Source of the DNA: Zygnema cylindricum
Taxonomy: Eukaryota > Streptophyta > Zygnematophyceae > Zygnematales > Zygnemataceae
NCBI GenBank assembly: GCA_037447655.1
Contig: JBBHKE010003004.1
Location: forward strand, 345,563 to 409,562
Reading direction: 5' to 3'
DNA length: 64,000 nucleotides
Positions 1-9,061 of the stretch are shown piece after piece. Positions within the stretch are counted from its first letter, which is position 1. Every line of letters starts with the position of its first letter. The notes under the pieces were generated by a model. That model saw only the letters and a list, made by a program, of their open reading frames with translations. It was not told where the DNA came from and made no database searches. Position numbers and translations under genes: made by a program.

Positions 1-620
1 CGAGGCAGTATGCCTCTTACTCCTCTCTTCAGCTCCCAGACTTGTCACACTCACAACAGGTTAAAGAGGAAGCTAGAGCATGGCTGCCTATGCTGTCTAG
101 AGATAAACACACAAGCGGTAGATTTTGGTAGGTTTACCAAAATATACTTGACGAGCCCAGCATTTCATCCTGGTACCTATCGTCCGCCAAGTTAGCGATA
201 ACCGGTAGCTTTATCCTATGGTCTAGGATTGATGTTGAGACATATAGGGTTTGAAAGATATTTAAAGATGTATAATTACATAAATTTATTTAACGGCGCG
301 AACAAACATATAACATAGACACAGTTAAAATATACGCACGTCATACGGTTCTTCGCGAAATAAATACTGCGCATTTATTTCGACGGCAAAACAAATATCG
401 CGCATTGATTTTTGTTGGCTACAATCAAATGTCGGTTTTGATCGAACGGCCACGATAGGCGCCGAGATCGCGGAATAGGCGCTTTGGCATTTTTTAGTCA
501 ACGCCACGTCAAGCGCCACGTGGCACGACATCATTGGCTTGCGGCATCTCCGGAGAATATGGGAACTAATCCGGATATAGCAAGCGTCAAAATTTTAGCC
601 ATGCCGTACGATGGCTGTCA
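1..620 (+). mobile_element. Truncated copia-type LTR (left edge of window)
   Basis: The stretch parallels the LTRs of the two full elements further right. It shares the GAGGCAGT..CCTCT start, the CTTGTC(A/G)CA..CACT block, the tRNA-like module (152-229), the NCCGCGCATTGATTT-like blocks and the CATCTCCGGAGAAT..CCGGATAT block. Similarity stops near 620. No open reading frame of weight is present. It may be the first part of one LTR whose tail lies at 6495-6893, separated by later insertions; that link is inferred from complementary LTR coverage only. Confidence 0.7.
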
Positions 621-1297
621 TGCCGCATTGTGTCAGGACATTAATTTAGTTTATTTGTATGAATATTACGTGTTGCAGCCACACTAATTTCGTTTGGGGT
701 ACAAATTGTGTGTAGACGCAAGTATTACCGTGTACAGTGATCAAAGTGACGCCGGGAATTCCGCGGGTAACACGAAGATATATATTTGCATGAGCGACGG
801 CGTCCGTACTTTATTTTTCTGTCGCAAAATTTGGCGTGACGCGACGTACAATTTCAAGACATTAATTACGCGACGTACGGTTTCAAAATGTTGGTGACGG
901 GACGTGTCATTTCAAAACATTGGCGACGCGATTTGCGATTTCGTAATGTTGGCGACGCACACTGATTGGTTGTAATTTAAGTCGTGAACCTATGTAGGTT
1001 CACGCATTTCTATGTAGTTAGGAAGGGTTTTAATCCGCGGATTGTGAATTTTGTTATGTAGGCATATGGTTCTCGTCGCTTATTGGCCAGGACCCAAACT
1101 AGGCGTATATTGTACAGTGAAATACTCTCACGTGATTGGTTAGTTAGCAAATGTCAGGAATTAGTACTTTGGCTATTTAGTTAGTACTAAGGCGATTGCA
1201 TTAGGTTTGTACTCTCATAATTTGAGAGTACAAGAATTGGTCGAAGAGGACTTAGATTTTTCTGTCTTTTTCCCTTGTCTTTTTCCTTAGTCAATAT
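621..1297. other. Unassigned AT-rich sequence between LTR fragment and element 1
   Basis: No coding potential or RNA gene recognised. It contains short repeats of the theme TTGGCGACG with CATTTCAAAACATT (about 830-955). It ends with the 5-bp target site AATAT (1293-1297) of the retrotransposon inserted at 1298. Confidence 0.5.
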
Positions 1298-2490
1298 TGA
1301 AACTCTGAGACCTCCATTGGCCCTCAGAGTATGCAGATCCAAAAGAAGCTTATCTAGATAGTGCCGACTCCAAGTTAATATAAACCCTAGTGACTGACCC
1401 CTTGACAGTCAGAACCCCAATATAGATTCACCCCTGTGAAATAACACTTTCTGTGTGCTCAGTTCCACCACAGAATGCAAAGTTAGAATATGAGATTTGG
1501 ACACATTCACCACTTTGACTTTCCCTTAGAAATATAGCCACCCTGGCAGACAAAAACTCTGACCAACTTCACCCCTGTGTAGACTGAACTCCCCTGAGTC
1601 AGCAGCAAAAAGAATCACTGAAAATGGTCAAGTAAATTGATAGTTATGGCTGCCCAAAGTTTGCCATTTATAGAGGGTGCTCTCTGGGAGAGGCAGCTGC
1701 CTACCCAAAATTTATCTAAGTCCTATTCCCTCTCTAAAACTCTATCTACTGAAGTACGGCACCAATCAAATTACTGTATCGTACATAAAAGTACAGGTGC
1801 CGGTGTACTTTATGTACAGCCATTGTACGACATGGCCAAAATGTCGACACGTGTCATATCCGGATTTGTTCCCGTAATCTCCGGAGTTGCCGCAATCCAA
1901 TGTAGTGTTACCACGTATCACTTAATGTGGCGGTGATCGCAAAACGCCAAAATCGTACACCGCGATCTCGGCATCCTTCGCGGCCATCCGATCAAATTTG
2001 GATTTCAAACGTGGCCGTCATAAATACCTGCGCGGTATTCTTTCCGGCGTCAAACAAACCGCGCGGTATTTATTTCGTAATCGTACCGTACGTCGTACTT
2101 TCCACAACTGTTTCTATGCAGTATGCATATAGTTCTAGTTAAATGAATTATTCTTATTGTAACTATTTAAATGAATATCATACCTCATAATATCTAATAC
2201 AATTTAGACTATCTGGATAAGACTACCGGCTATTGTGGGTGTGACAAATGGCAGGTACCAGGATCAAATCCTGGACCTGGCAAAACTATCTTTTAGAGAA
2301 AACCCCCAATAATACAACTGTCTGTCTCCCTCTAGACAGCACAGGCAGCCATGGCTAACTCCTCCTCCAGTCTTCAGTGACTGCGACAAGTGTGGGGACT
2401 TGAGGAGGAGTTAGAGGCAGGCTGTCAATATCTACTATTTTGCTTTTTATTTTGCACTCTCTAGACCTAGAAAATACTTCAATTCCAACA
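1298..2490 (-). repeat. 3' LTR of element 1
   Basis: 1193 bp, direct repeat of 4434-5627. On the minus strand it begins TGTTGGAATTGAAG and ends CTCAGAGTTTCA, the TG..CA ends expected of an LTR. About 15-20 scattered substitutions separate it from the 5' LTR. Confidence 0.93.
2204..2283 (+). other. tRNA-like module inside LTR (antisense to the element)
   Basis: Read on the plus strand, an A-box-like segment (CTATCTGGATAAGAC) is followed about 45 nt later by a T-arm-like hairpin: CCAGG, loop ATCAAAT, CCTGG. The T-arm segment matches plant initiator tRNA-Met at about 15 of 17 positions from memory of the consensus. No proper acceptor stem is seen, so this is not called a functional tRNA. The same module is in all LTRs of the window (152-229, 5341-5420, 8224-8303, 13611-13690). 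Confidence 0.55.
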
Positions 2491-2503
2491 TTCCCCTTAT
2501 TTT
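2491..2503 (-). promoter_or_regulatory. Polypurine tract of element 1
   Basis: On the minus strand the sequence AAAATAAGGGGAA abuts the 3' LTR start TGTTGG. It is the expected plus-strand primer and is nearly identical to the tract at 13386-13397 of element 2. Confidence 0.8.
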
Positions 2504-4453
2504 CTAGTCTATTTTTCTTTCAACTCCCACAAACAAGTAAACAAACATCCCCTCCCTTTTTTTTTTTTTTCTTTTCTTTTTCCTTTTTCCTTTTCCTTTC
2601 ATAAAACTTAAGTATTTAACACAGTGCATTAAATGAACTGAAATGATAATTATATCACACATCCCATTTTTCTGAAATTCGAGCAAAGATTTTATCCACT
2701 TCATCACTCTTTCATCCACACACAAACCGATTTCCCTCTTGCGATCCAAACAGCCAGCCCCATTTCCAATCTGCAACATACACCTAGATGCTAACCCTTT
2801 TATAGGCACATCTTCGTCACACCAAGTAGTGATGTCAAATCCATCCACCCCCAAATATTCCCAAAAACCACTAGTCCCCACTAAGTTCCTCATAAGATCT
2901 ATATCTTTCGTACTCATATTTTTATCTATGATAATTACCCCATTTTCTGAACTTCCCTCACTCTCTCCCATGGAATTTTTTCCACTATTACTTTCTAATT
3001 TAGTTCCCAATAAATATTTCTTCTCCCCTAAACCTTCAATCAAATATTTCTCTTCTCCCCTATCCTTTGAAACCTCTTCGAGTTTCACTTCTCCCCTTTC
3101 CTCGGAATCCGTTGAAGTCTCCCTTTCCAACCAGTTTTCTGGTTCCCTATTATCTATAAAGTTATCCTGATTAATTTTATCTTTCCCGTTTTCACTTATG
3201 GATCCTAGAACTGACTTTCTCATTTCTAAGTCATACACTCTACACTCCTCGACATTCTCAAGTACCTCCTCTTTCTTTACTTCCCTTATACCTCCAAAAG
3301 CACACTGTTGCCTTCGTGCAATTACTGTGTGCTTTTCTTTCTTCCCCATACTACTAATCCGGAGAAGCTCTAAAATATCTTCATCCTCTTTCTCCTCTTC
3401 CCCTACTTCCTCCTCATCAACATTCCAACTTCTAAGTTTTTCCAAACAAGGGCATTCCTCCATATAATGACCCGGTTCCCTACAAAAGAAGCAAGCCCTT
3501 CTTTTCAAAGCTCCCCTTTCTTTTCCTCTCCCTCTCTTTCCACCAAAGTCCCGATAAGGTTTACCTTTGTCTTTCTTTCTCTCATCACGCTTCCGCTCGT
3601 CACCACCGTTCCTCTCATCACGTTTCCGCCAATCACCACCAGCTGAAAATGCATTGACCCTGTCCTTTCCCCTACGAAGCTCCAAAGTGCTTTCCCTTAC
3701 AAGAATTATCCCCATGGTAAAGCTCCAAGTCCATGAGGAGCCATCCATTGCCTGCATACGATAAATAATGTTTTCGTACTCACTTGGGAGTTTCATAAGT
3801 AGTGTATTAATCTTACCCTCCTCAGATTCTACACATCCCGCACTAGCTAGCTCAACATATAACGCAGCAATATCATTGCAAAACTCAATCATGCTACCGC
3901 CTTTATAAACATAGGCATCTATTTCCTGTTTTACTAATTGCTGCCTCTGAATAGTCTCACTCTTATAAATCTGAATTAGTACTTCCCATATCTCTGAAGA
4001 CTTGGTTAGACTTAAAAGAGTGATAGCTATCGACTTAGACACATATCTAAGTATGAGATGTTTTGCTATAGTGTTTTTGTATTCCCATATTTTTCTGTCA
4101 TTTTCTTCAGTTTTAATCCCTACATGTGGTACCATAGCTGAGAGCCTAGCTCCCCTCACCATAAGTGTCCATTTTTCCTTCTCCGCTATTTCCCCATCCA
4201 CGGAAAGATTCTTCCCTTCACCTTCCGTTGCATCTGAGCTCCGAATGATATTCTAGGCAGCCTCAGATGAATCTCCATAGTAAGCTCCTCCAAAGCCAGG
4301 TGGCGGACATCTCACTTGTCCCGAAACAATTCCCCATAAGTGTTTCTCAAAAAGCAATCCCGCCATCGTAAACTCCCAATAGGTGAAGTCTGTTCCATCG
4401 AACATAGGCACCCTAGATGGTGGGCCTATAACCTGAAACTCTGAGACCTCCAT
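2504..4453 (-). CDS. gag protein fused to decayed RNase H tail, one in-frame stop
   Basis: The reading frame starts at ATG 4453-4451, inside the 5' LTR, crosses the PBS (protein text EFQVIGPPS) and runs in one frame to 2504, interrupted only by a TAG at 4255-4253 (codon 67). The open part after it is 565 codons. A UBN2-type copia gag core is recognisable (YKSETIQRQQLVKQ.., LLMKLPSEYENI), followed by a basic linker and a CCHC zinc knuckle CFFCREPGHYMEEC (about residues 237-250 of the long part), then an acidic region. The last ~130 residues are a degenerate copy of the RNase H C-terminus of element 2: GTSGFWEYLGVDGFDITTWC corresponds to GTRDLWLHLGGENTDITTWS, and MKWIKSLL to LMWVKSLL. Both end KID-stop just before the PPT. 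Protease, integrase and RT are deleted. RNase H residues are lost, so only gag function is plausible. The function of the acidic middle and Lys-rich tail is unknown. Confidence 0.85.
4419..4433 (-). promoter_or_regulatory. Primer binding site, anticodon-loop type (half-tRNA iMet)
   Basis: Directly after the 5' LTR end (GTTTCA) the minus strand reads GGTTATAGGCCCACC. This is complementary, with one mismatch, to the anticodon stem-loop of initiator tRNA-Met (GGTGGGCCCATAACC) rather than to its 3' acceptor end. Confidence 0.75.
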
Positions 4454-5627
4454 TGGCCCTCAGAGTATGCAGATCCAAAAGAAGCTTATCTAGATAGTGC
4501 CGACTCCAAGTTAATATAAACCCAAGTGACTGACCCCTTGACAGTCAGAACCGCAATATAGATTCACCCCTGTGAAATAACACTTTCTGTGTGCTCAGTT
4601 CCACCACAGAATGCAAAGTTAGAATATGAGATTTGGACACATTCACCTACTTTGACTTTCCCTTAGAAATACAGCCACCCTGGCAGACAAAAACTCTGAC
4701 CGACTACACCCCTGTGTAGCCTGAACTCCCCTGAGTCAGCAGCAAAAAGAATCATTGAAAATGGTCAAGTAAATTGATAGTTATGGCTGCCCAAAGTTTG
4801 CCATTTATACAGGGTGCTCTCTGGGAGAGGCAGCTGCCTACCCAAAATTTATCTAAGTCTTATTCCCTCTCTAAAACTCTATCTACTGAAGTACGGCACC
4901 AATCAAATTACTGTATCGTACATAAAAGTACAGGTGCCGGTGTACTTTATGTACAGCCATTGTACGACATGGCCAAAATGTCGACACGTGTCATATCCGG
5001 ATTTGTTCCCGTAATCTCCGGAGTTGCCGCAATCCAATGTAGTGTTACCACGTGTCACTTAATGTGGCGGTGATCGCAAACCGCCAAAATCGTACGCAGC
5101 GATCTCGGCATCCTTCGCGGCCGTCCGATCAAATTTGGATTTCAATCGTGGCCGTCATAAATACCTGCGCGGTATTCTTTCCGGCGTCAAACAAACCGCG
5201 CGGTATTTATTTCGTAATCGTACCGTACGTCGTACTTTCCACAACTGTTTCTATGCAGTATGCATATAGTTCTAGTTAAATGAATTATTCTTATTGTAAC
5301 TATTTAAATGAATATCATACCTCATAATATCTAATACAATTTAGACTATCTGGATAAGACTACCGGCTATTGTGGGTGTGACAAATGGCAGGTACCAGGA
5401 TCAAATCCTGGACCTGGCAAAACTATCTTTTAGAGAAAACCCCCAATAATACAACTGTCTGTCTCCCTCTAGACAGCACAGGCAGCGATGGCTAACTCCT
5501 CCTCCAGTCTTCAGTGACTGCGACAAGTGTGGGGACTTGAGGAGGAGTTAGAGGCAGGCTGTCAATATCTACTATTTTGCTTTTTATTTTGCACTCTCTA
5601 GACCTAGAAAATACTTCAATTCCAACA
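4434..5627 (-). repeat. 5' LTR of element 1
   Basis: 1194 bp, direct repeat of 1298-2490, TG..CA ends on the minus strand. It contains the presumed promoter and the ATG of the gag frame (4453-4451) near its 3' end. The right flank carries the AATAT TSD copy at 5628-5632. Confidence 0.93.
5341..5420 (+). other. tRNA-like module in 5' LTR of element 1 (antisense)
   Basis: Same module as at 2204-2283: TGGATAAGAC, then a CCAGG/CCTGG stem with a 7-nt ATCAAAT loop, B-box-like GGATCAAATCC. It lies on the strand opposite to the retrotransposon. Confidence 0.55.
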
Positions 5628-6494
5628 AATATATCAATTTTTTTCTCTGCAAGGCTTTTTCTGCCTTAGTTTGTTAAGTGCTTAGCTTTTCTCTTTCCTC
5701 ATTATACTTTCATTGTAAGCCCTACAAGTTAATTCACTCGGTTTTCGCCAGAGTCCGCACGGTTTCCCTTCAACAACCTCTTTTAGTGTGGATTTTACTT
5801 ACTTTCTTAGGCTGTTTCTGAACCTTTGTGGATGTCTTTTGAGAATTAGTGTTTAACTTTTTATTCTCTAATTTCGTTGCCTTGGCTGGATTTTTCTTGT
5901 GGTTTGTTAGAATCCGGTTATCTCGGATTCTCTATAGCTTCCAATTGCTTGTTTTCTAATATCATTTTCTGCAATTGGTTAATAGTGTGTCAAAATCCGG
6001 TTTTCTCGAATTTTGTGCAGATTTTTAACGTTGCTTTCTTGTATTTTCTTGTTGCTACTTTTACTTGTTTGTTAGAATTCGGTTATTTCGGATTCTCTAC
6101 ATATTTTCATTGTTTGTTTTGTTTTTGATTTTTCTACAATCGGCGTGCCAGGATGTGGTTATCTCGCATTCTCCGCAGATTTTCATTGTTGTTTTTTTGC
6201 ATTTTTATGGTTTTGTTTTCTTTATTCGAAATCCTAGACCTAACTCTTGTAAGGAATACGCTTAGATCATGGATCCTAGTTGCTACCCATCGGCTTAGTG
6301 ATAAATGGATCTCTCTCTCGGTTGCCCACTCACCTTCGCCTTTCACTCCTTCCAGATTTTTTCCCTTTTACATTGTCATATTCATTTTGCTATGTATTAT
6401 AATTCTTTTTGCTTCGAGATTTGCTTTGTTGTTGTCTATTCCACTTTTTCTACTCGCAAGCTAATTAGGTTGCATGTTTCTTGGTTCGATTAGA
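5628..6494. other. T-rich non-coding sequence
   Basis: No gene supported. It contains several diverged copies of a ~75-bp unit around 5880-6180 (TTGTTAGAATYCGGTTATYTCGGATTCTCT ... GCTTGTTTTCT), i.e. a degenerate tandem repeat. The short ORFs here are by-products of that repeat. Confidence 0.5.
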
Positions 6495-6893
6495 CACATA
6501 CAGGACATGGCCATATAAAAAGTATTTCGGGCACCTGTATTTCTGTACGACACAGTCTAGTGATTGGTGCTGTCCTCTAGTAGTAGAGGGTTTAGAGAGG
6601 GATGTAGGACTTATAAAATTTGGTAGGTAGCTCCCTCTCTCCTAGAGAGCTCCTGTACAAAAGGTCAACTTTGACCCTTCATAACTTACTGCCCAGGGGA
6701 GCATATTCAGAGATTGTTTTTGCTATCGACTCGGGGAGTATTATCTTCACAGGGGCGAAGGTGGTCAAAGGTTTTGTCTTCCAAGGTGGCAGTTATTCTT
6801 GCTGAAACACAAAGGGGTCAGGGTTATCCTAGGGGCTTCCGCTGAGCTGCCTACTTTGTGGATCAATGGAGGCCTCAGAGTTGCTATAATATA
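6495..6893 (+). mobile_element. LTR tail fragment of the element-2 family
   Basis: This matches the last ~380 bp of the 5' LTR of element 2 (8680-9061), including GAGAGCTCCTGTACAAAAGG, the CTATCGACTC block, AACACAAAGGGGTCA and the terminal ATGGAGG(C/T)CTCAGAGTT. It stops at the LTR end without an internal region. It is either a solo remnant or the tail of the LTR that begins at 1. Confidence 0.8.
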
Positions 6894-7521
6894 ATTAACA
6901 TTGAGGACTTTTGATGTCCCCAAAACTCCGTACATATCACCTTTCCTCCTCGGAATTTAAAGTGACAATTTTTTCTTTTCTTTCTCCTCTTTCATCACAT
7001 CATATTTTCTTTGATCTCATCTCTATCTCTATCCAAATAGGAATCCAGATCATCCGGCAGAAGTCTTTCCTCCTTTCTACCTCTTCGTTTAGATTGCAAT
7101 CACGCATCAATATACCACATCAATTTGTCGAACAATTTCGGAAATTGATCTTCCAAATTACTCGGGACTCCGTACATGCGAGGTTCTTCCTCAAATAAAA
7201 CTCAAATAAAAACTGAACGGTTTCTCCAAACGAACGTCGAAGCCACCACGGGGGAAAGATTAATCCTCTTCATTTTCCCTATACACCAACCTCTCTCTTT
7301 CTCCACTTCATCTCTTATATTTTCTTCTTTCAAACCGGAACACGAATCTGATTTCTCCTGTTTTTTTTCTTCAAAATTTTATCAACTTATCCACGGAATT
7401 TCGTAGCTAAACATCCGAATTGGAAATTTTCCCGAACTTGAAACTCAAATTGAGCTCCTCGAAACTGAATTCACTCTTCCTTCTCGTTGCTAACACGTTT
7501 TTCATAAACTGAAGCATAACC
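6894..7521 (-). mobile_element. 5' leader fragment of a second copia-type element
   Basis: On the minus strand this follows a conventional PBS (7522-7534) and should be the untranslated leader or start of the internal region. No protein domain is recognisable before it is cut off by the LTR fragment at 6893. It is AT- and TC-rich, with no long ORF. Confidence 0.45.
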
Positions 7522-7534
7522 GGCTCCGATACCA
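7522..7534 (-). promoter_or_regulatory. Conventional iMet primer binding site
   Basis: The minus strand reads TGGTATCGGAGCC, one mismatch from TGGTATCAGAGC, the standard plant copia PBS complementary to the 3' end of initiator tRNA-Met. It follows an LTR-like end ..TCTCAACA (7537 on the plus strand is the TG of the inverted end). Confidence 0.75.
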
Positions 7535-7536
7535 AT

Positions 7537-8010
7537 TGTTGAGAATCGATAAAGAGCTCACAGAGATGCTCATATAAAAAATCAATATCACAGCGGAAGC
7601 TAACAAAAAATAAATCTCATAGCGGAAAACATTCTTTCACTGCTCACAAATAAATCTTATCGCCAGAATAGAAAGTATTTTAGCTGAAGCTTTCTCCATA
7701 CAAAGCTCTCACACTCACTCTCATTCTTCTCTTATTCTGACATATAACTTACATCTTACACTTCCTCCTTCCTTACTCCTCTTCTCTCCCTACATCTTAA
7801 TGTGTCACGCATTAAGACACATGATGCATCTCCTCCTATACTGGATACTAAAGTGATAGTATTACGCGCTAATATACCACCTTAACACTGACAACTCATG
7901 ACCAATAACTCCACTAACTAAAAAACAGACTAGGGCGCCGAAGTCCACATGCGTACGTGCGCCTAATAAAGGCATTCAAGCGCCGAAACAAAGTGACAAG
8001 CTCTAAAACA
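7537..8010 (-). mobile_element. 5' LTR (partial) of the second copia-type element
   Basis: Plus strand begins TGTTGAGAATCG next to the PBS, which defines the 3' end of a minus-strand 5' LTR. The sequence carries Tork-like LTR content (CTTACACTTCC, repeated TCTTCTC blocks). It runs up to the insertion point of element 2 at 8010/8011. Whether CTCTAAAACA at 8001-8010 is its true outer end or it was split by element 2 is unresolved. Confidence 0.55.
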
Positions 8011-9061
8011 TGTAGAAATTAATGGTTTTAAAGTATTTTCTAGGTCTGAATAGAAATAAAGAAGCCGAGGCAGTCTGCCTCTAACTTCTCTCTCCAAACT
8101 CTCAAACTTGTCGCAGTCACTGAGAAATTGGAAAGGAAGCTAGAGCCATGGCTACCTAGGATATCCTGAGGTTTACGGGAAATTTATACTAGTTAGGGAG
8201 GAGATTATTTAGTAAAAGGTGTATGCCGGCCACAGGATTTGATCCTAGTACCTACCGGCCGACAGATAGTAGATAGCCGGTAGCCTTAGCCGTTAGGTCT
8301 AGAAGTAGTCTTACATAGTATATAGTACGATAATGATTTAAACATGTACACGTAGGATAAATCATTTAACTATAACTGTTAACGGGATACATAGATATGG
8401 TAGTGTAAAAGTACAAATTGCGGTACGGATAAGAAATCAATACCGCGCATTGATTTCGTAAGCGAAACAAATACCGCGCATGTATTTATTACGGCTACGA
8501 TCAAATGCGAGTTTAATCGGACGGCCGGAATTAGCGCCGAGATCGCGGAAGAAGAATTCGGCGGTTTGTGGGCATCACCACATCGAATGCCACGTGGCGA
8601 TGTCATATTGGAGCGCGGCATCTCCGAGGATTAAAGGAGCGAATCCGGATATTCCACGTGTGGACATTTAGGCCATGTCGTACAATGTCCGTACATAAAG
8701 TACACCGGCAGCTGTACTTTTGCGTACGGAACTAAAATCTGATTGGTTTCGTACATCAGAAGATAGAGTCTGTGAGAGAAATAGGACTTAGAAAAATTAG
8801 AAGATAGGACCCTCTCTCCCACAGAGCTTCTGTACAAAAGGTCAACTTTGACCCTCCATAACTTACTGCTCAGGGGAGCAAATTCAGAGATTTTTTTGCT
8901 ATCGACTCAAGGGAGTCTTGTCTTCACAGGGTGAAGTTGGTCAGAGTTTTTGTCTGTCAAGGTGGCAGTTATTTTTGCCGAAACACAAAGGGGTCAAGGT
9001 TATCCTATAGGCTTCTTGGAAGCTGTCCACTCTGAGGACTTATGGAGGTCTCAGAGTTTCA
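8011..9061 (+). repeat. 5' LTR of element 2
   Basis: 1051 bp, begins TGTAGAAATTAATGG and ends CTCAGAGTTTCA. Direct repeat of 13398-14450. It contains the ATG of gag at 9042-9044, 20 bp before its end. Confidence 0.92.
8224..8303 (-). other. tRNA-like module in 5' LTR of element 2 (antisense)
   Basis: On the minus strand: A-box-like ACCTAACGGCTAAGGC, an 8-bp perfect hairpin stem CTACCGGC/GCCGGTAG in the place of the anticodon arm, then B-box-like AGGATCAAATCC. A/B spacing is within the range of tRNA-type Pol III promoters. Confidence 0.55.

Larger units (their letters stand above)
1298..5627 (-). mobile_element. Non-autonomous (gag-only) copia LTR retrotransposon, complete
   Basis: Two direct LTRs (1298-2490 and 4434-5627, about 1.19 kb, by eye about 98-99% identical) flank a 1.94-kb internal region. 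LTRs read TGTTGGAATT...GTTTCA on the minus strand. The element is bounded by a perfect 5-bp TSD, AATAT at 1293-1297 and 5628-5632. A primer binding site follows the 5' LTR (4419-4433) and a polypurine tract precedes the 3' LTR (2491-2503). The internal region encodes gag with a CCHC knuckle but no protease, integrase or reverse transcriptase, so replication would need proteins from a related element such as the one at 8011-14450. The low LTR divergence suggests a recent insertion. Confidence 0.93.

Noticed and set aside
2204-2283. Functional tRNA gene
   Set aside because: No 7-bp acceptor stem pairing and no convincing anticodon loop; kept only as a tRNA-like module.
2739-3764. Plus-strand ORFs of 60-140 codons (Ser/Pro/Phe rich) over 2739-3764
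   Set aside because: They are antisense shadows of the gag frame of element 1, with TC-rich composition and no domains.
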